Counted from the first letter of the stretch, positions 28,097-36,993 are shown. The stretch is 64,000 nucleotides of DNA from Cellulophaga omnivescoria (GCF_001999725.1 NZ_MDDP01000015.1:62001-126000); one strand, 5' to 3'. Notes: generated by a model not told the origin, from the letters alone. A program made the numbers and translations.

Positions 28097-28894
28097 ATGA
28101 AAAAGGTATTACAAATTACAAACGGTATAGCTTTTATATCTACTGTATTTATAAACTACTTGTCTAATACAGGTAAAATGAACGGTACAACTATAGGGGA
28201 GGTTTCTAGAGGTTTAAAAACTTTATTTACACCCGCGGGTTATGCGTTTTCTATATGGGGATTGATTTATTTTTTGGTATTTGGTTTTGTTATTTATCAA
28301 GGCAGAAGTCTATTTACAAAAGTACGTAACAATGATTTTGTATTAAAAATAGGCTGGTGGTTTGTAGTATCTTGTTTAGCCAATTGCTGCTGGATAGTAT
28401 GCTGGATTTATGGATACACAGGTTTATCTTGTATATGTATAATTGTACTATTATTATCACTACTAAAAATTGTTTTTAATAATAAAATGGAACTTTGGGA
28501 TGCACCAATTTCTGTAATTGTTTTTTTATGGTGGCCTTTTGTAATTTACACTGGCTGGATAACTGTTGCTAGTATTGCTAACATATCTGCATATTTAGTA
28601 AAAATTAATTGGAACGGTTTTGGCGTAGCTCCTTTAATATGGACCATTGTAATGATTGTAGTGGCAGTTATAGTTAATTTAATTGTAACCTGGACCCGTA
28701 ATATGCGAGAATTTGGGCTTGTTGGTGCCTGGGCACTTATAGCAATTGCAGTAGCTAATAAAGGAGTAGAGGAGGTATTAGTTTATACAGCTTATATAGG
28801 AGCCGCATTAATTATATTTAGCAGTAGTATGCACGCATTTAAAAACCGAAAAACAGCACCCTTTGTAAAGCTAAAAGAGTATTTTAATAAATAA
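28097..28894 (+). CDS. TspO/MBR-like tryptophan-rich membrane protein
   Basis: This 265-residue integral membrane protein has about seven or eight hydrophobic segments. The segment FTPAGYAFSIWGLIYFLVFG (about residues 37-56) matches the proline- and tryptophan-containing start of TspO-like proteins, and Trp is frequent later (WWFVVSCLANCCWIVCW). It is longer than classical TspO (about 160 residues, five helices), so it belongs to the extended group often annotated as tryptophan-rich sensory protein. Family knowledge: TspO proteins bind porphyrins or other hydrophobic ligands; the role of the long form is not established. It is divergent from the phosphoesterase gene. Confidence 0.75.
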   Translation: MKKVLQITNGIAFISTVFINYLSNTGKMNGTTIGEVSRGLKTLFTPAGYAFSIWGLIYFLVFGFVIYQGRSLFTKVRNNDFVLKIGWWFVVSCLANCCWIVCWIYGYTGLSCICIIVLLLSLLKIVFNNKMELWDAPISVIVFLWWPFVIYTGWITVASIANISAYLVKINWNGFGVAPLIWTIVMIVVAVIVNLIVTWTRNMREFGLVGAWALIAIAVANKGVEEVLVYTAYIGAALIIFSSSMHAFKNRKTAPFVKLKEYFNK

Positions 28895-29244
28895 ATGCGT
28901 TGGGTTTAAACCAAAAAACCTTGCTATTAAAATAATAAGCAAGGTTTATCTGTTGGGGAACAGAACACTATCAATATTAGTAAACAAACAAATACTATAC
29001 CAGCTTTTTGTGTGTCTATAAAAATTTTTTAAAATAATGGGTAACAAAAATACTTAGTGTAGGCTACACTGTACTTATAATTTAGATATTTTAAGTTTAG
29101 TTATGCACCATAAAGATTACAACACTACTATTATCTTTGTTTTATGTGTTTTTGAGTACATTCTACTAAATATTAAAAATGTTTTAATTGTTTATTGGTA
29201 ACATTTTTAAATTTATAATGTTTCAAAATATAACAATAGCCTTA
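28895..29244. other. Gene-free stretch between convergent tspO-like and hybrid-kinase genes
   Basis: About 350 AT-rich bases contain no open frame I would call a gene. They hold a hairpin near the left end (28916-28947) and a 15-base palindrome (29056-29070, AGTGTAG-G-CTACACT). The rest shows nothing. Confidence 0.6.
28916..28947 (+). terminator. Probable terminator after the TspO-like gene
   Basis: Arms AAACCTTGCT and AGCAAGGTTT can pair, with a further AT-rich inner stem. The following T-run is weak (TTTATCTGTT). It lies 21 bases after the stop codon. Confidence 0.6.
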
Positions 29245-32025
29245 TTAGTGTTTATTACTAGTTGCGCTATTGTCTAAATTATTTCTGTACTCTTTGGGTG
29301 TTTTATTAAACTTAGCTTTAAAATTTGTAGAAAAATAATTTGGAGAGGAAAATCCAACAGCGTATGCTATTTGCGAAATGGACATATTAGAGTTTTTAAG
29401 CAAATTTTTAGCTTTAGTTAATCTAAAATTTAAAATGTAATCACTTATACTTATGCCAATTATAGCTTTAGTTTTTCTGTATAATTGTACTCTAGATATA
29501 TTTAGAGTTTCTGCCATACTTTCTACAGAAAAGTCAGAGTTGTCTATATTTTCTTCAACAATAGAATTCATTTTTAAAATAAATTCCTGGTCAGTTACAT
29601 CAAATTTTTCGTGAGGGTTTATTTTATGAATGTTGTTTAGATAGTAATACCTGAGCTTTTCTCTATTGTATAGTAATGATTTTATAGATTGAGATAATAC
29701 TGGAAAGCTAAATGGTTTTGTAAGGTATGAGTCTGCACCACATTTTAACCCTTTAACGTAAGATTCATTATTATCTAAAGCAGTTAGCATAATAATTGGT
29801 ATGTGTGATGTTCTTAAATCATTTTTTAAAACTTCACAAATTACAAATCCATCTTTGTCTGGTAAATTTACATCGCATATTATTATATCAGGTATAATAT
29901 CTAATGCTTTTTCTATACCATCTATACCATTAGATAAGTGTACCTTATATGTTTCTATAAGTTTATTTTTAAGTATTTTTATAAGTTCATCATTATCCTC
30001 AATAATTAATACGTCGTACTTGTTTTCATTATTATTTACTATGGTTTGCTTGTATATGTTTTCTTCAATTTCCTCTGTTAAAATAATTTCTTGGTTGGTG
30101 TAAATACTTGGTTCTATTATAACTTCATTTGGCAGTAAATGTTTTTTGTCTTTATAAATTTTAAGGGTAAAAATTGTGTTTTGCTCACTGCTAACAGTTA
30201 TTTCTCCTTTGTGCAGTTCTACAAATTGTTTTGTAAGGTGCAAACCAATACCAGAGCTTGCTTTATTGTTATTACTTCCAACCTCAAAGGGTTTAAAAAT
30301 ATTTTCTAGATCATCACTAGGAATACCAATTCCACTATCTTTAAAAGATATATTAATAAAGTTTTTGTTTTTATAATCGTCAATAGAGATAACAATCTCT
30401 CCATTATCTGGTGTAAACTTTAATGCATTAGATAAAAGATTAAAGTATACTTTATCCATTAAATTTCTATCTATATAAATTTCTAAGTCTTTATTATTTG
30501 TTTTTAGATCAAAAACAATATCTCTATTTTTTGCTTCAATTTTAAAATCATTAATTATTTTGGTAGAAAATTGAAAAATGTTGGTTTTAGAAGCTTTTAA
30601 GGTCAATTTTTTCTCATCTGTTTTTCTAAAATCTAAAAGCTGATTTATTAGGCGTAGCAAACGTTTAGAGTTGTTGGAGATTAGAGTTACTTCGGTGGTT
30701 AAGTTATTTTTAGTAAAATTGTTTTTTTCGGTAATAGATTCTATGGCAGATAATATAAGAGTTATTGGGGTTTTAAATTCATGAGACAGACCAGTAAAAA
30801 AGTTAGCCTTAGCTTCATTACTTAATTCTGCTTCTTTTGCAATTTCTTTAATCTCTAAAGATTGTCTTATAATTTTTGCATTGTATAGCTCTAAATCGTG
30901 CTTCTTTTTTCTAATATTAATGCCAGAATAGATGCTAAACGCCCCCAATAATATACTAAGTACAAATAGGGCAAAAAGTATTTTTAGCATATTGCCTTGT
31001 GATGCATAGGTTTCTTCTTGTTCTTTAATTTTGTTTTGTTGCGCAAGTAAACTCTCTTGATGTTGATTTATTTTATCAAACTGATGTTTCATTATATCAG
31101 CATTTCTGCTATCTATAACAGTAGTTTCTAGTATGTTGTTTTTATTAATTTTTTTTCCATCAATAATATCAATAGCATATGTAATAGCTTCATTTCCTCC
31201 AGTGGGGTAATAAACAGTAGCTTTTAGTATGCCATCTTTTACATACTGTATACCACCGTTAGGTCCGTTTAAACCATCTACACCAATAATATTTACTTTT
31301 TGTTCTAAATTGTGGTGTTTTAAAATTTCCCAAGCACCAAGCGCCATACGGTCGTTATGGCAAAAAATAAAATCTATACTGTTATTGTTATTTAAAAAGT
31401 TATTTAGAGGTTCTTTAATAGAGCTCGCTTCCCAATTACCTTGTATAGTATGTGTTATTTGTAAATTAGGTATAGTTTTAAGAGTAGAAATAAACCCTAA
31501 GTGGCGTTCTGCAGCAGGCGATGAACCTTCTAGGCCTTTTATTTCTAGTATCTTTTTATCTTCATTGGAGCTTAAACTAGCTATGTAATTTGCAGCATTT
31601 ACACCTACTTGATAGTTATCACCTCCTATATACGAAGTGTAATTTGGTCCGTCTATTTTGCGGTCTACAATTAAAACAGGAATATCTTGTTGTAATGCTT
31701 TGTTAACTAAAGGAGTAATTGGTTTAGATTGTACGGGAGATATTATTAATACATCTACTTTTTCATCAATAAATTGGTTTATATCTTCTATTTGTTTTTT
31801 TACATCATCATTACCATCTAAAATTTTTAGTTCTATTTCTGGATAAAAGTCTGCTTGTAGTTGCATAGACTTGTTCATAGATTTTCTCCATTGGTCATTA
31901 ACACCAGTTTGCGAAAAGCCAATAATTGTTTTCTTTTCTTTTTTTGTTGAATTACAGCTGCATAGACTAAGTAAAGTTGTTATAACAAGTAAAAAGCCAA
32001 GTTTAGAAAATTTAAAATACCGCAT
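29245..32025 (-). CDS. Hybrid two-component regulator with sugar-binding-protein sensor and AraC output
   Basis: This 926-residue one-protein signalling system has, in order, a signal/lipoprotein-like N-terminus (LCSCNS), a periplasmic LacI/ribose-binding-type domain (about 33-310; IIGFSQTG, FIFCHNDRMALGAW, IIGVDGLNG), a membrane helix (about 345-368), a histidine-kinase dimerisation domain with the phospho-His in GLSHEFKTP (about 410-475), a kinase ATPase domain (about 515-630; DSGIGIP, SSGIGLHL), a receiver (about 672-785; IICDVNLPDKDG, MLTA, TKPF), and an AraC helix-turn-helix (about 825-915). Family knowledge: such hybrids sense a mono- or oligosaccharide and activate a nearby utilisation locus. 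None lies adjacent here, so its target is unclear. Confidence 0.93.
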   Translation of the reverse strand: MRYFKFSKLGFLLVITTLLSLCSCNSTKKEKKTIIGFSQTGVNDQWRKSMNKSMQLQADFYPEIELKILDGNDDVKKQIEDINQFIDEKVDVLIISPVQSKPITPLVNKALQQDIPVLIVDRKIDGPNYTSYIGGDNYQVGVNAANYIASLSSNEDKKILEIKGLEGSSPAAERHLGFISTLKTIPNLQITHTIQGNWEASSIKEPLNNFLNNNNSIDFIFCHNDRMALGAWEILKHHNLEQKVNIIGVDGLNGPNGGIQYVKDGILKATVYYPTGGNEAITYAIDIIDGKKINKNNILETTVIDSRNADIMKHQFDKINQHQESLLAQQNKIKEQEETYASQGNMLKILFALFVLSILLGAFSIYSGINIRKKKHDLELYNAKIIRQSLEIKEIAKEAELSNEAKANFFTGLSHEFKTPITLILSAIESITEKNNFTKNNLTTEVTLISNNSKRLLRLINQLLDFRKTDEKKLTLKASKTNIFQFSTKIINDFKIEAKNRDIVFDLKTNNKDLEIYIDRNLMDKVYFNLLSNALKFTPDNGEIVISIDDYKNKNFINISFKDSGIGIPSDDLENIFKPFEVGSNNNKASSGIGLHLTKQFVELHKGEITVSSEQNTIFTLKIYKDKKHLLPNEVIIEPSIYTNQEIILTEEIEENIYKQTIVNNNENKYDVLIIEDNDELIKILKNKLIETYKVHLSNGIDGIEKALDIIPDIIICDVNLPDKDGFVICEVLKNDLRTSHIPIIMLTALDNNESYVKGLKCGADSYLTKPFSFPVLSQSIKSLLYNREKLRYYYLNNIHKINPHEKFDVTDQEFILKMNSIVEENIDNSDFSVESMAETLNISRVQLYRKTKAIIGISISDYILNFRLTKAKNLLKNSNMSISQIAYAVGFSSPNYFSTNFKAKFNKTPKEYRNNLDNSATSNKH

Positions 32026-32251
32026 TACTTTAATTTTTATTAGTTGCCCAAAGGCTATAAAATTCTTTGGTTAACTATATAAGTATAATTAAGTAAGAAA
32101 ATTAACTGTATAATTAATTTATTATGTGTTTACACATTAAACTTTTACGTCTTAAAATTAAACAAATAATAAATAATTATTACTAAAAATGTAAGAATTA
32201 AACAATTATGTTTGTTTTTAGGGGAAGAGGTACATTTAAATATATATTGAA

Positions 32252-32287
32252 AACAAAAAAGCCCTCAGTAAAACTGAAGGCTTTTTG
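32252..32287 (-). terminator. Terminator of the tRNA-Arg gene
   Basis: An inverted repeat has arms at 32260-32269 and 32273-32282 with one mismatch. On the minus strand it follows the tRNA 3' end directly and runs into GGGCTTTTTTGTTTT. Confidence 0.85.
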
Positions 32288-32361
32288 TGATCGCGAAAGG
32301 ATTCGAACCTTTGACCGTCTGCTTAGAAGGCAGATGCTCTATCCAGCTGAGCTACGCGACC
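32288..32361 (-). tRNA. tRNA-Arg (anticodon TCT)
   Basis: The 74-base minus-strand sequence folds into a cloverleaf. The acceptor stem is GGTCGCG with CGCGATC (one G-T pair), the D arm contains AGCTCAGCTGGATAGAGC, the anticodon loop is CTTCTAA, and the T arm has GGTTCGAATCC. The CCA end is not encoded. It stands alone, with its own promoter and terminator. Confidence 0.97.
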
Positions 32362-32395
32362 ATTGAAATGACAAATGTTTTTGTCTTTCGGGCTG

Positions 32396-32427
32396 CAAAT
32401 ATACAATAATCTATTTTTAATATGCAA
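32396..32427 (-). promoter_or_regulatory. Promoter of tRNA-Arg
   Basis: On the minus strand TTG (32427-32425) is followed after 21 bases by TATATTTG (32403-32396), which fits the Bacteroidota sigma-A consensus TTG-N19 to 21-TAnnTTTG. It lies 34 bases before the tRNA 5' end. Confidence 0.8.
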
Positions 32428-32662
32428 GTTAATTTTACATTTATTTTTACTTTTTTTATTTTTAGTAAAATGAAGATAAATTGAAAGTATTATACTAAAT
32501 AAGAGTTACCATTTTCTTGTAATTAAACCATAAAATTATGCTTAATGTTTGCTAATTAAATGTAAAGTGGAATTAATGTAAAAAAAGTTTTTTTGAAATG
32601 TTCTTAAAATGAATAGGTTACAAAAAAGATTGAAAAAAAAGATAAAAAAAGTTTAAAATAGC

Positions 32663-32693
32663 TTGGTAGCTACGCTTAATCGTTATATATTTG
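32663..32693 (+). promoter_or_regulatory. Promoter of tRNA-Ser and tRNA-Pro
   Basis: TTGG at 32663-32666, 19 bases, then TATATTTG at 32686-32693. This matches the Bacteroidota consensus and ends 40 bases before tRNA-Ser. Confidence 0.82.
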
Positions 32694-32733
32694 CACTCGC
32701 AATTGAAAACTGCACAAGTTCATTAAAGATTTT

Positions 32734-32822
32734 GGAGAGGTGCCTGAGTGGCCGAAAGGAGCGGTTTGCTAAATCGTCGTAGGTGGAAACATTTACCCAG
32801 GGTTCGAATCCCTGTCTCTCCG
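32734..32822 (+). tRNA. tRNA-Ser (anticodon GCT)
   Basis: This 89-base cloverleaf has acceptor GGAGAGG with TCTCTCC, discriminator G, anticodon loop TTGCTAA, a long variable arm as expected for serine tRNAs, and T arm GGTTCGAATCC. CCA is not encoded. Confidence 0.97.
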
Positions 32823-32891
32823 CAAGAGCTGCCAAAGCATATTGCGAGGGCAGAAAATTTCTCTAAGTATTGAAAGTATTAGATAACCTAT

Positions 32892-32966
32892 CGGGGTGTA
32901 GCGTAGCCCGGTTATCGCGCCGCGTTTGGGACGCGGAGGTCGCAGGTTCGAATCCTGCCACCCCGA
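32892..32966 (+). tRNA. tRNA-Pro (anticodon TGG)
   Basis: This 75-base cloverleaf has acceptor CGGGGTG with CACCCCG, anticodon stem CCGCG/CGCGG and loop TTTGGGA, T arm GGTTCGAATCC and discriminator A. It lies 69 bases after tRNA-Ser on the same strand and probably shares its promoter. Confidence 0.97.
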
Positions 32967-32996
32967 CAAATGAGTAGAAAGACTCATAATAAATTA

Positions 32997-33025
32997 AACC
33001 AGTAATTTTTATTACTGGTTTTTTT
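32997..33025 (+). terminator. Terminator after the tRNA-Ser/tRNA-Pro unit
   Basis: Perfect 10-base arms AACCAGTAAT and ATTACTGGTT enclose a 4-base loop. A T-run follows. Confidence 0.92.
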
Positions 33026-33181
33026 ATGCTTAATTTTTAGAGAAACATACTCCTTTTAGGGTTAATAATAATTTTAATAGGGTTAAGTTGTTTTTTGAAA
33101 TTAGTAGATTTTTGGGTTGTTAGTTGTGGTTTTTAATTTTTTACTGCAATACTAATAAATAACCTAAAAACACACTAATAC

Positions 33182-34705
33182 ATGGCTATAATTGGGAACA
33201 TCATAAAAGGAATAATACACGCGTCTGATATTATTTCTGGAGAATACAATGCAGCAGAAGAACAACGTGCAGTACTTAAAAATTTACTGCGTACAGCAGA
33301 GCACACTAAGTTTGGTAAACATTATAGTTTTACAGGAATATTAAATTCTAATAATCTAGAGAAAACTTTTAGTGCTAAAGTTCCTTTTTCAGATTACAAC
33401 CAAATAACTAATAATTGGTGGCAGCACGTACAAAATGGAGAAGAAAATATAACTTGGCCCAATAGTCCAGACTATTTTGCTCTTAGTTCTGGTACTACAG
33501 GTAAAACTAGTAAGCGTATACCAGTTACAGATGATATGGTTAAGGCCATAAGAAATGCAGGAATACAACAAGTTTTAGCACTTAAAAATTTTAATTTACC
33601 TGCAGATTTTTTTGAAAAAGAAATAATGATGCTTGGGAGTTCTACAGATTTAGAGGAACATAACAATGCATTAGAAGGTGAAATAAGTGGAATAAGTGCT
33701 AGTAATATACCGTTTTGGTTTCAAAACTATTACAAGCCAGGAAAACAAATTGCTAAAATTGATGATTGGGATAAACGCGTACAGCGTATAGCAGAAAAAG
33801 CATCAGATTGGGATATTGGAGCCTTAAGCGGAATACCATCATGGATAGAACTTATGCTACAAAAAGTAATAGAATATAATAATATAAAAAACATACACGA
33901 AATATGGCCTAATTTACAAGTATATACCTCTGGTGGTGTTGCTTTTGGTCCATATAAAAAAAGTTTTAATGCTCTTTTAGGTAAACCAATAACTGTAATA
34001 GATACCTATTTGGCATCAGAAGGTTTTATTGCTTTTCAGCAAAGACCAGAAACTGATGCTATGAAATTGGTAACGGATAACGGTATTTATTTTGAGTTTG
34101 TGCCTTTTAATCCAGATTATATTAAGCCTGATGGATCTCTAAAACAAAATGCACCAGCACTTACAATTTCGGAAGTAGAGTTAAATCAAGATTATGTTTT
34201 AATATTAAGTAGCGTAGCTGGCGCCTGGCGTTATATTATTGGAGATACTATAGAATTTACTGATATTGAACGGGCAGAAATAAAAATTACAGGTCGTACA
34301 AAATTCTTTTTAAATACTGTAGGTTCACAATTATCTGTAAATAAACTTAATGATGCTGTGCAACATTTAGAAAAACATTTTGATATAGAAATACAAGAAT
34401 ATACATTATGTGCAAATCGTATTAATGATGATTTTTACCACTGCTGGTACCTAGGTACTAATGCTAAACTTAGCAATAGTAAGTTAGCAAGTGAATTAGA
34501 TGACTTTTTAATGAATGCAAATAAAAATTATAAGGTGGCAAGGTCTAAGGCATTGGAAGGGGTTAAAGTTACCACTGTTTTGCCTTCTGTATTTTATGAA
34601 TGGAGTGGTAGTAATAAAAAGAAAGGCGGACAAGTAAAAATGGAGAGGGTTATGGGACAAGAGCGTTTTGCAGAATGGGAAGATTTTGTAATAGCAAATT
34701 CTTAA
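33182..34705 (+). CDS. GH3-like acyl-adenylate-forming family protein
   Basis: This 507-residue cytoplasmic protein belongs to the family named after plant GH3 auxin-responsive proteins. The ATP-binding motif is seen at FALSSGTTGKTSKRIP (about residues 99-114), with further conserved blocks at YTSGGVAFGPYKK (about 256) and VAGAWRYIIGDTIEF (about 345). Family knowledge: plant members adenylate carboxylic acids and join them to amino acids; bacterial members are common in Flavobacteriia but their substrate is not established. It is a single-gene unit between the tRNA terminator and a convergent terminator. Confidence 0.85.
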   Translation: MAIIGNIIKGIIHASDIISGEYNAAEEQRAVLKNLLRTAEHTKFGKHYSFTGILNSNNLEKTFSAKVPFSDYNQITNNWWQHVQNGEENITWPNSPDYFALSSGTTGKTSKRIPVTDDMVKAIRNAGIQQVLALKNFNLPADFFEKEIMMLGSSTDLEEHNNALEGEISGISASNIPFWFQNYYKPGKQIAKIDDWDKRVQRIAEKASDWDIGALSGIPSWIELMLQKVIEYNNIKNIHEIWPNLQVYTSGGVAFGPYKKSFNALLGKPITVIDTYLASEGFIAFQQRPETDAMKLVTDNGIYFEFVPFNPDYIKPDGSLKQNAPALTISEVELNQDYVLILSSVAGAWRYIIGDTIEFTDIERAEIKITGRTKFFLNTVGSQLSVNKLNDAVQHLEKHFDIEIQEYTLCANRINDDFYHCWYLGTNAKLSNSKLASELDDFLMNANKNYKVARSKALEGVKVTTVLPSVFYEWSGSNKKKGGQVKMERVMGQERFAEWEDFVIANS

Positions 34706-34710
34706 AAAAT

Positions 34711-34742
34711 AAAAAGGAGCAATTATAATTGCTCCTTTTTTT
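34711..34742. terminator. Bidirectional terminator between convergent genes
   Basis: A perfect 30-base palindrome (left half AAAAAGGAGCAATTA) has T-runs on both strands. The last codons and the stop of the minus-strand gene lie inside it. Confidence 0.9.
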
Positions 34743-35328
34743 CTTGTTGTTTAACTAGTTGCATAATTTCTTCCGGGGATAAGTAGTATTTTATAATCCT
34801 TGCCTTATAACTAGGTTCTATTTCAGCATTGTTTAATATAAAGTGTTTTGTTTTTAATATGTATGTTCCCATACCAGATGTTACGGCATAGGAGTCTGCA
34901 GCGCGTTCTGCTTCCTTTATATAATTGTCAGACAACGAATATTTTATGCCAAACCAAAGTAAATTAAAACTACTACGATTTTGATAATCTAAAATATGAC
35001 CAAGTTCATGGCCTAGCCAACCAATAAGTATATCACTATCTACATCTGTAGTTTTAAATTCTTTTCCAGAAATTTTAAATTTTTTACTCATTAAAATAAG
35101 GTAACGTCTTTTTTTCTTAGATTTTAAAAGACTACCAAAAACTGGCTGCGCAAGCATTGTAGATTTTTTAATATTATCTTTAAATCTAAATTCAATTTCT
35201 GTGTTTTTTAGTTGTGGATAATAAGATAAGGCTGTAGTTGCTTCTTTTTCAATAATTTTAGGTATAATGTGTTGTGCATTTAAGTATTTTACACTCATAA
35301 ATAATAGTATATAAATTATATTTTTCAT
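34723..35328 (-). CDS. Secreted zinc-metallopeptidase-like protein
   Basis: This 201-residue protein has a signal peptide (to about residue 19, LNAQ). It carries HELGH at residues 107-111 and ERAAD at 141-145, together giving the HExxH...ExxxD zinc site of gluzincin peptidases such as the M48 type. The protein is short, with no membrane helices, so it is not a full HtpX- or Ste24-like enzyme. Inference: a small secreted or periplasmic protease; substrate unknown. It is read after cardiolipin synthase (21-base gap) and so probably shares its transcript. Confidence 0.72.
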   Translation of the reverse strand: MKNIIYILLFMSVKYLNAQHIIPKIIEKEATTALSYYPQLKNTEIEFRFKDNIKKSTMLAQPVFGSLLKSKKKRRYLILMSKKFKISGKEFKTTDVDSDILIGWLGHELGHILDYQNRSSFNLLWFGIKYSLSDNYIKEAERAADSYAVTSGMGTYILKTKHFILNNAEIEPSYKARIIKYYLSPEEIMQLVKQQEKKEQL

Positions 35329-35349
35329 TAATTTTTAATTGTTTTACTT

Positions 35350-36771
35350 TTATAATAATGGACTAAAAAATTTAGCAATACCTTCTAATAATTTTTTCCA
35401 TAAGGCTCTGTTTTTAAAGGTTTCGTACTTTAAAATAGTATCTTCATTACATATAATATTAAATTTTTCTTGTATGCTTTTTGTTATTTTTTGATCGTAT
35501 ATCACGGCATTGGTTTCAAAATTGTGCTCAAAACTTCTATAATCAAAATTTCCAGAGCCTACAGATAGTATTTCACCATCTATTAATATCATTTTGCTAT
35601 GAGAAAAATCTGGTCGTAAATAAATTTTTATTCCAACTTCTAAAAGTTCTTCTAACCTAGAGAACATACTGTACTTTGCCATTAAAGAATCGGATACTTT
35701 AGGAATTAATATAGTAATTGAAACTCCGCTTAATGCTGCAATTTTTAAAGCTTGTAGTACAGATGTACTTGGTATAAAATAAGGATTAGCTATGCAAATA
35801 TTGTTTTCGGCAATATTTATCATTTGTATGTATTGTTGCATTATTGCAGGTTGTTTAGAGTCTGGACCTGCTGCTACAATTTGTGCTGTATGTTCCCCCT
35901 TTTTATCCGTATTAAAAATGTATTTTTTATGTAATAAAACCTCATCATTACTAGCAAAATAAAAGTCTTTAATAAATACTCTATGTAAACTGTTTACTAT
36001 GGGCCCTTCCAGTTTTAAATGTATGTCTTTCCAAATTCCTACGTTAGAAATAGGTTTAATGTATTTGTCTGTTACATTAACACCTCCTGTAAAACCAACT
36101 TTACCATCAATTACAATAATTTTTCTGTGGTTTCTGTAGTTAAGTGTGTATAATAAATTGCCAAATTTTATTGGCATCATTGGAAACGCCTTTACACCAA
36201 TACTTTTAAATTTTTTTATAGTTTTATTTTTAAAGGAATAGCTACCAAATGCATCATAAATTAAGCGTACTTCTACACCTTGGTTAATTTTGTCTTTTAA
36301 AATTGAATAAAAGCGCTCTGTTAAGTCACCTTTCGAAAAAATATAGTACTGTAAATGAATATACTTTTCTGCTTTTTGCATAGCATTAAAAATGCTATTA
36401 AAAGTTTGTTCCCCGTTATTAAGTACAGTTACTTTATTATTGTTGTATGCTTTTAATAAGGTGCTGCTTTCAATTAGTTTAGATAATTTTTGTTGTTTAG
36501 ATGTTTTAAAAGTTACTGTGTTATCTAAGGCATGTAAGTTTTTGTATTTTTCATCAAATTGTTTCTTTTTTTCTTCTTGCTTGTCTCTAAAAAAATTAAA
36601 CTTTCTTCGGTTTACACCAAACATATAATAGAGTAAGGCGCCAGCAAAAGGCAACAGAAGAACCGCTAAAAACCAACTTAATGATTTTGTAGGTCTGCTA
36701 CCATGAAATATAATACTACTAATACTCCTTAGTGTTACCAAAGCGTACAATATCCATAAAAAAGTACTCAT
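35350..36771 (-). CDS. cls: Cardiolipin synthase (phospholipase D family)
   Basis: This 473-residue membrane protein has two N-terminal membrane helices (about 3-22 and 32-52, PLDc_N type). It has two phospholipase D HKD motifs: His215 in HRKIIVIDG with a following GGVN, and His391 in HSKMILIDG with GSGNFDYRS. Family knowledge: it condenses two phosphatidylglycerol molecules, or phosphatidylglycerol with phosphatidylethanolamine, to cardiolipin at the inner membrane. Its length fits bacterial ClsA-like enzymes. It is divergent from dps and followed by a secreted peptidase-like gene. Confidence 0.92.
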   Translation of the reverse strand: MSTFLWILYALVTLRSISSIIFHGSRPTKSLSWFLAVLLLPFAGALLYYMFGVNRRKFNFFRDKQEEKKKQFDEKYKNLHALDNTVTFKTSKQQKLSKLIESSTLLKAYNNNKVTVLNNGEQTFNSIFNAMQKAEKYIHLQYYIFSKGDLTERFYSILKDKINQGVEVRLIYDAFGSYSFKNKTIKKFKSIGVKAFPMMPIKFGNLLYTLNYRNHRKIIVIDGKVGFTGGVNVTDKYIKPISNVGIWKDIHLKLEGPIVNSLHRVFIKDFYFASNDEVLLHKKYIFNTDKKGEHTAQIVAAGPDSKQPAIMQQYIQMINIAENNICIANPYFIPSTSVLQALKIAALSGVSITILIPKVSDSLMAKYSMFSRLEELLEVGIKIYLRPDFSHSKMILIDGEILSVGSGNFDYRSFEHNFETNAVIYDQKITKSIQEKFNIICNEDTILKYETFKNRALWKKLLEGIAKFFSPLL

Positions 36772-36848
36772 AGTTCTTTGTTTTATACCTACAATATAAT
36801 CAACATGTTTTTGTTAACCGTTAAGTTATTTGTTTAGAGCTACAAAAG

Positions 36849-36965
36849 AATTTAATAACGTTAATTATAGGCTTTTTTTGGTAGTTAAGTAGTTTAATTG
36901 TAGTTATTTATGTAGTTGTTTTTTAGTCAAATTTTTAGAGGTAATTTATAATTTAATAACGTTAA
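36849..36965. repeat. Two 16-base direct repeats in the cls-dps intergenic region
   Basis: AATTTAATAACGTTAA occurs exactly at 36849-36864 and 36950-36965, and its core TAACGTTA is itself a palindrome. A related site TTAACCGTTAA lies at 36814-36824. Between the two 16-mers, GTAGTT occurs four times (36881, 36889, 36900, 36912). The right copy ends 20 bases before the candidate dps -7 element. These are probably binding sites for a regulator. Confidence 0.6.
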
Positions 36966-36993
36966 AAAGGACTAATGCTTACTTGTATCTTTA
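36961..36993 (+). promoter_or_regulatory. Candidate dps promoter
   Basis: TATCTTTA at 36986-36993 fits the -7 consensus TAnnTTTG at all but the last base. It lies 25 bases before the dps start. No clear TTG is found at -33; instead the right-hand 16-base repeat occupies that place, which would fit an activator-dependent promoter. Confidence 0.45.

Larger units (their letters stand above)
32362..32733. other. Divergent promoter region between tRNA-Arg and tRNA-Ser
   Basis: About 370 AT-rich bases hold two outward-facing promoters of the Bacteroidota type (listed separately). The roughly 230 bases between them show no gene or repeat that I can support. Confidence 0.6.

Noticed and set aside
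28895-29244. Possible small genes in the gene-free stretch
   Set aside because: The ATG codons that I followed lead to stops within a few codons, and no small family pattern is visible.
32734-32966. tRNA cluster as an attachment site for an integrated element
   Set aside because: I found no integrase gene and no repeated tRNA end nearby. The flanking genes are ordinary chromosomal genes.
32793-32987. A 64-residue minus-strand open frame with the sequence GWQDSNLRPPRPKRGA
   Set aside because: It is the antisense translation of tRNA-Ser and tRNA-Pro, a well-known false protein in databases, and cannot be a gene here.
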